This document shows, in pieces, positions 1-7,548 of a DNA stretch of 12,440 nucleotides; within the stretch, counting starts at the first letter, position 1; the number at the start of each line of letters is the position of its first letter. The position numbers were made by a program, and so were the translations under genes. Below the pieces are notes generated by a model. The model had not been told where the DNA came from, did not search any database, and saw only the letters and a program-made list of their open reading frames with translations. This stretch comes from Hydrogenothermus sp964516095 (GTDB lineage Bacteria > Aquificota > Aquificia > Aquificales > Hydrogenothermaceae): assembly GCA_964516095.1 (NCBI GenBank), contig CAZEYS010000045.1:1-12440 (forward strand). The letters run 5' to 3'.

Positions 1-716
1 TTACTAGTTATATAATTATTATCAGGGTCACAAGATTCTTCTTTTTCCTTAGCTTGGAAGAAATAAGCTCCTATTCTTGGTTTTTTTGAGTTTCTACTTA
101 TTTTCTGTAGAATCCCTTCTACTTCTCCAGTATTTGGATTATAACTTGTTACGTCCGTTGATTTTACACCTTGCCCAGAATATAGTTCAACTATCTCTGT
201 TCCAAAAATATTATCGGTACGACCTCCTGTTAAAACCCATCTTATAACATCTATTCTTTTTAAATATAGCCAGTTCAAATAATTTCCACTTCGTGCATAA
301 ACATTTTTATCTGAATAATACTTTTTCTCATTACAAGGAGAAGATGAATTTGCTTTGCATACATTATCAGCAATTTTTACCCAATACTTATAGTTAGAAT
401 CACATGACTTAACATTTTTTTTGTAATTCCTCTTTTTTGCATCGTAACATGCATAATATGCAGTTGCATCAAATATGCCGGGATACTTTTCCTCCGGATT
501 ATATGTATTACTGCCATATGCTTTATATCTCATACTTCCGCTTAAGTCTATTACGAGTAAAAGATTTGCAAATATATTCTGCTGGATAAAAGGTGGAACT
601 TTACAATAGTTATTTCTTGCTTCTTGTAGATTTTGAGGATTTGCAAATAAAACATCATCCGTAAAGAATAAAATGAAACTTAAAGTTAAAACTAAAGCTC
701 TTATCAAGTTTATCAT
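1..716 (-). CDS. PilY1-like type IV pilus protein, N-terminal part (truncated by window edge)
   Basis: An open frame runs from ATG 716-714 to the left edge without a stop, giving about 238 residues. The N-terminus is a signal peptide: R6, a hydrophobic core at about 7-18, and likely cleavage after A25 (VLFA|NP). A von Willebrand factor A-type strand follows with the metal-binding MIDAS motif D57-L-S59-G-S61-M, preceded by hydrophobic LLLVI. This arrangement of signal peptide, short linker and DxSGSM is typical of PilY1/PilC-type proteins, which sit at the type IV pilus tip and act in pilus biogenesis and adhesion. About 90 residues rich in Tyr, Lys, Asn and Cys follow the MIDAS motif. The segment RIDVIRWVLTGG near 160-171 resembles the helix that follows the first vWA loop in this family. 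The C-terminal beta-propeller would lie outside the window. The start overlaps the upstream stop as ATGA and has a GAGGA ribosome site, which suggests translational coupling. Family assignment rests on motif and layout only; another secreted vWA protein is possible. Confidence 0.72.
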   Translation of the reverse strand, partial: MINLIRALVLTLSFILFFTDDVLFANPQNLQEARNNYCKVPPFIQQNIFANLLLVIDLSGSMRYKAYGSNTYNPEEKYPGIFDATAYYACYDAKKRNYKKNVKSCDSNYKYWVKIADNVCKANSSSPCNEKKYYSDKNVYARSGNYLNWLYLKRIDVIRWVLTGGRTDNIFGTEIVELYSGQGVKSTDVTSYNPNTGEVEGILQKISRNSKKPRIGAYFFQAKEKEESCDPDNNYITS

Positions 717-1045
717 CTCAATCCTCTTTTACTAATGCATGCTTTATTATCATCTAAAATAAAAAATTCTATCTCCTCATCAGGTTTAATATTAATATTA
801 TTGTCGTTTAATTTTATTACGATTTTTTCATATTTTTTATTATGGATTGGTATGACTGTAATTTTATCCCCATTTTTTCTTGATACTATACTGATAATAT
901 GAGGATAAGCTTCTGACTCTTCATCTAGCATTATGTCTTTAAAATTACAATATTCGTCCTCTTGAAGAATAAGTGTTTTTTCTTTAGCATACGATAATGA
1001 GAAAAATACCAACATTAGTGAAAGCGAAAAATTCAATATATTCAT
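713..1045 (-). CDS. small secreted protein of unknown function upstream of pilY1-like gene
   Basis: A 110-residue protein with a clear signal peptide (MNILNFSLSLMLVFFSLSYA|KEK), so the mature part is about 90 residues, outside the cytoplasmic membrane. The mature part is acidic and lysine-rich, contains two cysteines (C33 and one near the C-terminus in NKACIS), and alternates short hydrophobic stretches such as ISIVS, ITVIPI and KIVIKL, as expected of a small beta-rich domain. The ATG at 1045 has an AGAGGA ribosome site about 8 nt upstream. Its stop overlaps the start of the PilY1-like gene (ATGA), so the two are almost certainly co-translated. A role as a minor pilus or PilY1-accessory protein is inferred from position only. 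I do not recognise the family. Confidence 0.7.
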   Translation of the reverse strand: MNILNFSLSLMLVFFSLSYAKEKTLILQEDEYCNFKDIMLDEESEAYPHIISIVSRKNGDKITVIPIHNKKYEKIVIKLNDNNINIKPDEEIEFFILDDNKACISKRGLR

Positions 1046-1119
1046 CTGATATTTCCTCTATATTTCAATATCCTAATTTTAATTATTTGTCTTTTTTGTG
1101 AAAAAATCATGAATATTTT

Positions 1120-2064
1120 CTACTTTTTAAAACACACCACAACTAAAAAATTTTTGTTATTTTTTATTTCCAATAGACTATTATATTTTCTTATTATGAA
1201 TTCAACTATTTTTAGACCAACTCCTGCACCTTTTAGCTCTTTTTTATCTTTAATGTCATTTTTTATAAAAATACAAGCATTATTTCCTTTGCTTTGGCAT
1301 AACTTTATATATATTCTTTTATTAGAATAGTATATTGCGTTTTCTATGAGTGGAAAGAGTATATTCTCAAGATCATTGGGATTTATTTTAATATAAATAT
1401 CTTTCAAGGAAAGTTTCACTTCTTTTTCAGATAAAAAATCTTCAAAAAATGTCAATACTTTTAATATTTCTTCTCTTAAATTTAAAATTTCCATATTATC
1501 GTTATGTAAATTTCTTAATACTTTTAAAGAAAATTTAAAATCTTTTTCCATCAGCATATAAGCTTTTTCAAGTCTTGAGATGGATTTTTCTTTACATCTT
1601 AGCCTTATTAGCTCAATATTAATTTTTTGTACAGATAAAAAGTTTCCCAATTTATGTGTTAAAGTTAAAAGTAAGATTTCTAAAAAACTTTTAAAAAAGT
1701 ATTCCTTTTTTATATACTTAACTAATGTTATGTACATAATAAACATGAGAGATACTACTAAAATTGTTTCCCATAAGAATAAAAGTAATGCAAAATCTTT
1801 TACTTTTTTTTCTTCATAGCTTAAATCTAAAAAAACGTACTTATCATAAAATTTGTTTATAAATTCATAGTTTCCCTTTACTAATGGTGATTGCGATATT
1901 TTTAAATAAGAAGGTAAAGCTACACTACTATTTTTATTTTTCAGCTCTAAATATAATTTTGTTTCTTTTAAAATAAAGCTTTTTAGAGTGTATTTATAAT
2001 ACAAAATGCTTACGAAATTTATGATAGATAAACCTATTATAATAATGATAGTGAAAGCTATCAA
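1120..2064 (-). CDS. membrane sensor histidine kinase with atypical H-box and G1 box
   Basis: A 314-residue kinase with two membrane segments (about 2-22 and 91-116) around a roughly 65-residue extracytoplasmic sensor loop. The dimerisation helix follows the second segment directly, without a recognisable HAMP domain. The phosphoacceptor is probably H137 in LTHKLGNFLS; this departs from the common HELRTPL form. The ATPase domain has an N box (E241-N242 in PLIENAIYYS) and a G2 box (G279-A-G281-V-G283-L). The usual DxGxG G1 box is not recognisable: the corresponding stretch reads FIKNDIKDKKE (266-276). The gene begins at a TTG, because no ATG occurs in frame before residue 106; the ribosome site is weak. 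It starts 32 nt after the response regulator gene on the same strand, so the pair is presumably a cognate two-component system. The signal is unknown. Confidence 0.85.
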   Translation of the reverse strand: MIAFTIIIIIGLSIINFVSILYYKYTLKSFILKETKLYLELKNKNSSVALPSYLKISQSPLVKGNYEFINKFYDKYVFLDLSYEEKKVKDFALLLFLWETILVVSLMFIMYITLVKYIKKEYFFKSFLEILLLTLTHKLGNFLSVQKINIELIRLRCKEKSISRLEKAYMLMEKDFKFSLKVLRNLHNDNMEILNLREEILKVLTFFEDFLSEKEVKLSLKDIYIKINPNDLENILFPLIENAIYYSNKRIYIKLCQSKGNNACIFIKNDIKDKKELKGAGVGLKIVEFIIRKYNSLLEIKNNKNFLVVVCFKK

Positions 2065-2096
2065 AATCTTGTTCTCAAAAGAGAATAAATTGTTTT

Positions 2097-2741
2097 TTAT
2101 TCTAATTTATATCCTCTCCCTTTATAAGTTTTAATAGCATCTTTAGGTAAAATCTTCCGTAATTCCTTAATATAGGCTCTAACTATCTCATTTCCAACAG
2201 GTTTATCTCCCCAAACATAATTTAGTATTTTTTCTGTACTAACTATAGCTCCTCTATTTTTTAATAAAAGATACAACAAATCCCAGGCTGTTTTCGATAA
2301 TTTTACCTCTTTTCCGTTTTTAAAAACTGTTTCTTTGATTAAGTTAATTTCAACGTCGTTAATTTTTATTATATTTTCTACATGTCTCCTATTAGATAAA
2401 GCTTTTATCCTTAAAAGAAGTTCTTTAGGGTCAAAAGGTTTTGTAAGATAGTCATCTGCTCCTAAGCTGAAACATATTTCTTTATCTTTAATATTTGATT
2501 TGGCCGTCAATATTAGTATAGGTATATCAATATTTTTTAACCTTAAATTCTTCAATATATTTTCACCTTTATTATATTTAAGTATTAAGTCCAATACTAT
2601 TACATCATAATAGTCAAAATTGTAGATATCCTGAATTGATCTATCATCCTGTATTAATTCTACATAGATACCATTTTCTTCAAGATACTCTTTTAAACTT
2701 TCCCCTAAAAGAGGATCATCTTCAATCATCAAAATTTTCAT
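2097..2741 (-). CDS. OmpR/PhoB-family response regulator
   Basis: A 214-residue DNA-binding response regulator. The receiver domain (1-115) carries the acidic pair E7-D8-D9, phosphoacceptor D51 (VIVLDL), T79 (ILILTA) and K101 (LTKPFDP), all the residues needed for phosphotransfer. The C-terminal winged helix (about 124-213) has hallmarks of the OmpR class: a KLSKTAWDLLYLLLKNRGAI-type helix, VSTEKILNYVWG, the recognition helix VRAYIKELRKIL and the wing KTYKGRGYKL. Partner is the histidine kinase that follows 32 nt downstream. The regulator gene is divergent from rplM. No strong promoter or Shine-Dalgarno site is obvious before the ATG. Targets are unknown; the pilY1-like locus downstream is the nearest candidate. 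Confidence 0.93.
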   Translation of the reverse strand: MKILMIEDDPLLGESLKEYLEENGIYVELIQDDRSIQDIYNFDYYDVIVLDLILKYNKGENILKNLRLKNIDIPILILTAKSNIKDKEICFSLGADDYLTKPFDPKELLLRIKALSNRRHVENIIKINDVEINLIKETVFKNGKEVKLSKTAWDLLYLLLKNRGAIVSTEKILNYVWGDKPVGNEIVRAYIKELRKILPKDAIKTYKGRGYKLE

Positions 2742-2907
2742 AATTTTTATTTTTCTTGTAAATTATCTATTACATAGAATTAATAATAATTTATAGCATA
2801 AATTAAAAAAGATTTCTTAACTAAGCCTGCTTTAAAAATATAGTTTGAATATTATTGAAGTATATGACTTATTTAATCCGATTTTTTAAACACACTTTTA
2901 AAATTAA
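2742..2907. other. AT-rich divergent intergenic region
   Basis: This stretch separates the minus-strand response regulator from the plus-strand rplM promoter. It is almost entirely A/T and holds no credible coding frame. It must contain the promoter of the two-component operon, but no box pair on the minus strand is convincing. Several TATAA-like hexamers occur, none with a good -35 partner. I see no terminator or conserved RNA structure. Confidence 0.5.
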
Positions 2908-2936
2908 TTGACAAATAAAGTTGTATATTAGATAAT
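2908..2936 (+). promoter_or_regulatory. near-consensus sigma-70-type promoter for rplM-rpsI(-argC)
   Basis: TTGACA at 2908-2913 is a perfect -35 box. A 17-nt spacer leads to GATAAT at 2931-2936, one mismatch from TATAAT. Transcription would begin near 2941-2944, giving a leader of about 38 nt before the rplM ATG. Strength and position fit constitutive high expression of ribosomal protein genes. Confidence 0.82.
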
Positions 2937-2980
2937 ATTTGTTCTGTAATTTAAATATAAATCAAAGGAGTGTTCTGATA

Positions 2981-3433
2981 ATGAAAACCTATCGTCCATC
3001 AGTTAATGATATTAAGAGAAAGTGGTACATTGTAGATGCTTCAGGTAAAACGTTAGGTAGATTAGCTACATTAATAGCAAATGTTTTAAGAGGTAAACAT
3101 AAGCCATATTTTCAACCTGATATGGATGTAGGAGATTTTGTTATAGTTGTTAATGCTGACAAAATTACATATACAGGAAAAAAGGATACAGACAAGCTTT
3201 ATCAATTTTATTCAGGTTATCCAGGTGGTTTAAAAGTTAGAAATCTAAAATGGATGCTTGAAAATAAACCAGAAGAAGTAATCAGGTTAGCAGTTAAAAG
3301 AATGCTTCCAAAAAATAAACTACAAAAAAGATATATGAAGAGATTAAAAGTTTATAGAGGCAGTGAGCATAAGCATCATGCTCAAAATCCAGAGCCTATA
3401 GATAACTTAGTTTCTATGTGGAAGAATTTTTAA
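2981..3433 (+). CDS. rplM: 50S ribosomal protein L13
   Basis: A 150-residue protein matching bacterial L13 (uL13), an early-assembling protein of the large ribosomal subunit. Characteristic stretches are the N-terminal KWYIVDASGKTLGRLAT, then ANVLRGKHKP, the D-FVIVVNADKI strand, YTGKK, YPGG, RLAVKRMLPKN and the C-terminal VYRGSEHKHHAQNPE. I start it at ATG 2981, which has an AAAGGAG ribosome site 10 nt upstream and gives the family's N-terminus. A TTG at 2939 in the same frame lies at the likely transcription start and is rejected. It is cotranscribed with rpsI; its TAA stop adjoins the rpsI ribosome site. Confidence 0.98.
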   Translation: MKTYRPSVNDIKRKWYIVDASGKTLGRLATLIANVLRGKHKPYFQPDMDVGDFVIVVNADKITYTGKKDTDKLYQFYSGYPGGLKVRNLKWMLENKPEEVIRLAVKRMLPKNKLQKRYMKRLKVYRGSEHKHHAQNPEPIDNLVSMWKNF

Positions 3434-3446
3434 GGAGGTTTAAATC

Positions 3447-3881
3447 TTGGGTGCGAAAACTATAAAAGTAGATCCAAAAACTGCAAAATATGGAACAGGT
3501 AGAAGAAAAGAAGCTGTAGCAAGAGTATGGATCATTCCTGGAGGTTCAGGTAGGATAGTAGTTAAATCGGCTTCTAATAAAGAATGGGAAGCTAAGGATT
3601 ACTTTGAGAGGGATATACTTCTTGCAAAAATAAATAGACCTTTTGTTATTACAGAAACTCTTGGGAAATTTGATGTTTATGCTACGGTAAAAGGCAGTGG
3701 TAAACCAGCCCAAGCTGAAGCTGTAATGTATGGAATTGCTAAAGCTTTGGAAAACTATAATCCAGAATTAAGACCAGTTCTTAAAAAAGCAGGATTAATG
3801 ACCAGAGATGCCAGAGTTAAAGAACGTAAGAAATATGCACAAATGGGTGCAAGAGCTAAATACAGATGGTCTAAACGTTAA
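3447..3881 (+). CDS. rpsI: 30S ribosomal protein S9
   Basis: A 144-residue S9 (uS9) protein of the small-subunit head, whose C-terminal tail reaches the P-site tRNA. Family features are YGTGRRKEAVARVWI, the G-GRIVV strand, the phase-conserved FDVYATVKGSGKPAQAEA segment with GIAKAL, and LKKAGLMTRDARVKERKKY. The basic tail ends in the universal SKR. The start codon is TTG at 3447, with a strong AAGGAGG site at 3432-3438 overlapping the rplM stop. The N-terminus is about 14 residues longer than in the E. coli protein (130 aa). It follows rplM by 13 nt, the usual bacterial order. Confidence 0.98.
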   Translation: MGAKTIKVDPKTAKYGTGRRKEAVARVWIIPGGSGRIVVKSASNKEWEAKDYFERDILLAKINRPFVITETLGKFDVYATVKGSGKPAQAEAVMYGIAKALENYNPELRPVLKKAGLMTRDARVKERKKYAQMGARAKYRWSKR

Positions 3882-3886
3882 CATTT

Positions 3887-4927
3887 ATGGCTATAAAAGT
3901 TTGTATTGCAGGAGCATCTGGATATACAGGTTTAGAATTACTGAGAATTTTATCTATATATAGAGATATTAAAATAGTTCAAATCACATCACGACAGTAT
4001 GCAGGGAAAGCCTTAAAAGAGGTTTTCCCTTTTTTTATTAAAAGTCCTTTTTCTGATTTGATTTTTGATTATGATATTAATGAAAATATAGCTGATTTTT
4101 ATTTTTTGGCATTACCTCATGAAGCTTCTTTGGAAAAAGTTAAAATACTATTATCTAATAATAAAAAAGTTATAGATTTATCTGGAGCATATAGAATAAA
4201 AAATCCTACTAAATATCCTGAATACTATGGTTTTGAGCATAAATACGTTTCTTTACTTGAAACAGCTGTTTATGGTCTACCTGAAATCTTTAGAGATAAA
4301 ATAAAAAAGGCAAATCTTGTTGCAAATCCTGGTTGTTATCCTACAGCAACATTACTGGGGATATATCCGGTTCTTAAAGAAGATTTCTTAGTTGATAATA
4401 CTATTATAGTAAATGCTTTATCTGGTATCTCTGGAGCTGGAAGAAATCCTAAGCAACAGTTTCATTATCCAGAAGCTTTTGGAGATGTTTACGCCTATAA
4501 TCCTTTAAAACACAGACATACCCCTGAAATGGAAGATATTATCTATAGAGTATATCAAAAGCAAATAAATATTAAGTTTGTTCCACATATAGTACCTATT
4601 TCACGGGGAATGCTCTCAAATATATCTTTTAGAACGAACCTTTCTAATAAAGATTTTACTGAACTGTATAGATTAGAGTATAGGTATGAGCCTTTTATAA
4701 GGGTTTTAGATGAACCTCCTCATGTTAAAAATGTTATAGGTACAAATTACTGTGATATATATGTTAATGTAGATGAAAGAACTGGATATGCAACTGTTAT
4801 TTCTGTTATAGATAATTTAGGAAAAGGAGCCTCTTCTCAAGCGGTACAGAACTTTAACATAATGGCAGGTTTTGAAGAGGATAAATATCTAAAAGAATTA
4901 TCTTTTTCATCATTACTTTTCCCTTAA
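3887..4927 (+). CDS. argC: N-acetyl-gamma-glutamyl-phosphate reductase
   Basis: A 346-residue cytoplasmic enzyme that reduces N-acetylglutamyl 5-phosphate to the semialdehyde with NADPH, the third step of arginine (ornithine) biosynthesis. Visible features are the N-terminal nucleotide-binding motif GASGYTG (9-15), the catalytic cysteine C150 in VANPGCYPT, the GISGAGR loop (180-186), the KHRHTPEM segment with conserved H209/H211, and FVPHIVPISRGM. Length matches the type 1 ArgC family (about 345). It starts 5 nt after rpsI, and no Shine-Dalgarno site precedes its ATG. Expression therefore probably depends on read-through and re-initiation from the ribosomal genes. Its 3' end overlaps the convergent GGDEF-EAL gene by 15 bp. 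Confidence 0.97.
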   Translation: MAIKVCIAGASGYTGLELLRILSIYRDIKIVQITSRQYAGKALKEVFPFFIKSPFSDLIFDYDINENIADFYFLALPHEASLEKVKILLSNNKKVIDLSGAYRIKNPTKYPEYYGFEHKYVSLLETAVYGLPEIFRDKIKKANLVANPGCYPTATLLGIYPVLKEDFLVDNTIIVNALSGISGAGRNPKQQFHYPEAFGDVYAYNPLKHRHTPEMEDIIYRVYQKQINIKFVPHIVPISRGMLSNISFRTNLSNKDFTELYRLEYRYEPFIRVLDEPPHVKNVIGTNYCDIYVNVDERTGYATVISVIDNLGKGASSQAVQNFNIMAGFEEDKYLKELSFSSLLFP

Positions 4928-7459
4928 TTGTGGAGAAGGCTTCCCAAGATAAAAACCTTGGGCATAATCTATTCCTAATTTTTTTACTGCTCTGTAAACA
5001 TCTTCATTATCTACAAATTCTGCTACAGTTTTTATGTTTAATTTATGGACAAGGGTAACTATACTTTCTACAAAAGCTTTGTCTTTTTCATTTTTTGTTA
5101 AATTTCTTATAAATTCCCCTTCTATTTTTACAAAATCAACAGGAAGTTGTTTTACATAGTAGAACGAAGAAAATCCACTCCCAAAGTCGTCAATAGCAAA
5201 TTTATAACCTAAATTTTTTAAGTCCTTTATAAATCTTTGTAAAGATACAATACTTTTTACACTTTCCCGCTCGGTTATTTCAAATACAAGTTTTGATGGA
5301 TCTATATTATATTTTTTAACTAAACTGTTTACCTCGCTGATGTATTCAGGGATTAAAAGGGCTTTTGGCGTCAGATTTATAAAAAAGTATTCCTTTCTAC
5401 CTTTTATTTTTTGGAAGGTTTTTTCCAGTAAAATAAGGTCAAGTTTAAAAATGAGACCTGTTTTCTCTGCCACTTCAATATACTCACCTGCAGACATTAT
5501 CTTTCCATCCATCTTTATACGACTTAGCACTTCATAAGCTGCTATTTTATCTGTTTTAGTATCAAAAATTGGTTGAAAATAGGGAATAACATTTTTGTTT
5601 TCTATTATTTGATTGAGGGTTATACTAAGCTCATTTTCCTTACTGTAAAATTCTATAATATCTTCTTCTGTTGGAACAATAACTTGTCCTTTCCCTGCAA
5701 ATTTAGCCTTGTATAACATGGCATCTGCAATGGAGAATAAATCTTTTAGGTTTCTTGAGTGGTCAGGGTAAGTGGAAATACCAATGGAAAATCGTGGAGT
5801 TATTTTTTTGTTATCAGGCGTTTTTATGTAATACTTCTCTGCTGTACTCAATATTTTTTTGGCTATTTTTAGTGCTTCAGTAGTATCTGTTTCCGGAAAT
5901 AAAATTATAAATTCATCTCCACCATATCGTGCAATTATATCGCCAGGTCTTACTGATTTAGATAATAGATTAGCAATATGTATCAAGAATTTATCTCCAA
6001 AATCGTGTCCATATGTATCATTTATTGATTTAAAGTTGTCTAAGTCTATAATAAGAAGAGAAAATTTATATCTGTATTTATTTGCTCTCTTGACCTCATA
6101 GTTTGCAAGTTCCCAAAATACTCTCTGATTATATAAATTTGTAAGAGGGTCTCTGGTAGCGTAGTATTCTAATTCTCTTGTATATTTGTATATAGCTTTT
6201 ACTGAGCCAATTACATTTAATAATGTGGATAGTATACCTTCGACAACTAGATTTTTGGTAGTGCTGTTCTCGTTTACAGGCTTTATACCTATACCTACAA
6301 TACCTCCGATTTCAGGTTTTTCTAAAAATAATGATTTTATTTTTATCTCTAAATCTATATCTTGATTGTTGTCAAACAGACAGATATTCGGGTTATAAAC
6401 ATTATGGTTAACTTTTATACGTGATATATCAATATTTTTAAATTTTTCTTTCAGCTTATCTTTTATAAATTTTTCTACTTTTTTTCTTAGTTGTTGAGGA
6501 GGTATACCTAACCAGAATATTTCTACTTCCAGTTTATCGTCATCTTTAAAAACTGAGAATATAAAGTATACAGGTATTATTTTATTTGTTTCAGAAAGTA
6601 AAAATAGTATATGGTTCTTCCAGTCTTTTATTATGTCTGATGTTAGTATAAATTTTTCAAGAAGTTTTATTTCGAATTCTAAAGCTTCTTTATCTACAGC
6701 TATTTTATTTATTTTTTGAGCTAATAATCTTATGTTTTGGTATAAAACATCTATCTCTTTTAATGGAAAATCTATTTTATATTGAAATATTTCATTTAAA
6801 TCATCTGTCTTTTTTATCTTTTCAACAAGTAGATTTAAAGAGGAAATATTCTTTTTTATCTTAGATGTAAGAACAAATCCAAATATAATGACAAGTATAA
6901 CTGGTATTGGTATAACCATAAGAAGAGTTTTTGAGAACTCTTTCTGTGCTTCTGAAAGAAGGTTTTTGATATTTGCTTTTACTTCAATTATACCTAACAC
7001 ATCTCCTAACTTAGCATTTGTATGGCATTTTAGACATATATTTTCTGCTTTCAAAGGAAAAACAAATTTTAAGTGGTTATTATTTTTTTCTATTATATTT
7101 TTTCCTGTATTTACCGCTTTTAAAATTTCTTTTGAAAATTCTAGCTGATTGATTTTACCAAATAGTTCTTCAACTACTTTTGTTCTATAAATTTCTATTT
7201 CATAATTTTCATTAGTAATTTTTAAGGAATGTAGAAATTCGACTACATCTTTCCTGCTCCATCCTCTTTTCATTATTTGAAACATAGAATTAAAAGTTTG
7301 TTTTGCTATAGTTTCTGAGTCTTTAACTACTTTTTTTTCAATTATTGATTTAAAGGAGTTAAATGTAAAAAAATATACAATAGGAAAAACTATAAGAGAT
7401 GTAAATACGACAAAGACAAGCATCCAACCAGACAAGGGAAATCTTATTTTACTTAACAT
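4913..7459 (-). CDS. c-type heme sensor GGDEF-EAL protein (c-di-GMP turnover)
   Basis: An 848-residue bitopic membrane protein. Transmembrane segments at about 12-32 and 178-198 enclose a periplasmic domain of about 145 residues with one covalent heme motif C142-L-K-C145-H146, as in the DUF3365-type c-heme sensor domains. A HAMP-like and coiled linker (200-270) and a region of about 270-425 with a GAF-like pattern follow. The GGDEF domain (about 430-595) has R511-YGGDEF (513-517) intact and the inhibitory-site RxxD (R504, D507) five residues before it, so cyclase activity with product inhibition is expected. The EAL domain (about 605-845) reads YEVLSR instead of EAL but keeps E643, N695, E727, D757-D758, K778, E814 and Q834, so phosphodiesterase activity is plausible. 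The ATG has a GAGGGGG ribosome site. Probable role: coupling periplasmic redox or gas signals to c-di-GMP. The direction of net activity cannot be read from sequence. Confidence 0.9.
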   Translation of the reverse strand: MLSKIRFPLSGWMLVFVVFTSLIVFPIVYFFTFNSFKSIIEKKVVKDSETIAKQTFNSMFQIMKRGWSRKDVVEFLHSLKITNENYEIEIYRTKVVEELFGKINQLEFSKEILKAVNTGKNIIEKNNNHLKFVFPLKAENICLKCHTNAKLGDVLGIIEVKANIKNLLSEAQKEFSKTLLMVIPIPVILVIIFGFVLTSKIKKNISSLNLLVEKIKKTDDLNEIFQYKIDFPLKEIDVLYQNIRLLAQKINKIAVDKEALEFEIKLLEKFILTSDIIKDWKNHILFLLSETNKIIPVYFIFSVFKDDDKLEVEIFWLGIPPQQLRKKVEKFIKDKLKEKFKNIDISRIKVNHNVYNPNICLFDNNQDIDLEIKIKSLFLEKPEIGGIVGIGIKPVNENSTTKNLVVEGILSTLLNVIGSVKAIYKYTRELEYYATRDPLTNLYNQRVFWELANYEVKRANKYRYKFSLLIIDLDNFKSINDTYGHDFGDKFLIHIANLLSKSVRPGDIIARYGGDEFIILFPETDTTEALKIAKKILSTAEKYYIKTPDNKKITPRFSIGISTYPDHSRNLKDLFSIADAMLYKAKFAGKGQVIVPTEEDIIEFYSKENELSITLNQIIENKNVIPYFQPIFDTKTDKIAAYEVLSRIKMDGKIMSAGEYIEVAEKTGLIFKLDLILLEKTFQKIKGRKEYFFINLTPKALLIPEYISEVNSLVKKYNIDPSKLVFEITERESVKSIVSLQRFIKDLKNLGYKFAIDDFGSGFSSFYYVKQLPVDFVKIEGEFIRNLTKNEKDKAFVESIVTLVHKLNIKTVAEFVDNEDVYRAVKKLGIDYAQGFYLGKPSPQLREK

Positions 7460-7511
7460 TATTAGCCCCCTCGAACCTACCTATAAATATAAAAGTATCT
7501 TTTTTTATTTT

Positions 7512-7531
7512 AATTATATTTTAATATAATT
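7512..7531. repeat. all-A/T inverted repeat in the regulator/GGDEF-EAL gap
   Basis: Two perfect 9-bp arms (AATTATATT and AATATAATT) are separated by TT, in the 89-bp gap between the HTH-NosL gene and the GGDEF-EAL gene. It could be an operator or part of a promoter for the GGDEF-EAL gene. Being purely A/T in an A/T-rich gap, it could also be chance. It is not a terminator, having no G/C stem. Confidence 0.35.
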
Positions 7532-7548
7532 TTATAATTCAGATAGTT

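Noticed and set aside
1109..1819. Plus-strand open frames opposite the histidine kinase
   Set aside because: They are antisense to a clear kinase gene; the phenylalanine- and serine-rich translations are typical of the complement of lysine-rich coding sequence.
2811..2889. Near-direct repeat GATTTCTTAA / GATTTTTTAA as possible response regulator sites
   Set aside because: The 69-nt spacing and A/T-rich content make chance likely, and OmpR-type sites are normally about 10-11 bp apart.
2939..2980. Upstream TTG start that would add 14 residues to L13
   Set aside because: It lies at the predicted transcription start, has no ribosome site, and the added residues are not part of the L13 family. 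ATG 2981 has AAAGGAG.
4943..4962. 6-bp G/C-containing inverted repeat (CCCAAG and CTTGGG, 8-nt loop) just past the argC stop
   Set aside because: It lies inside the GGDEF-EAL coding region and encodes the conserved end of the EAL domain (AQGFYLGK). The T-run on the plus strand starts about 14 nt after the stem, too far for an intrinsic terminator.
5340..7148. Several plus-strand open frames of 65-86 codons opposite the GGDEF-EAL gene
   Set aside because: They are antisense to conserved domains, have no ribosome sites or family features, and their composition follows from the A/T-rich opposite strand.
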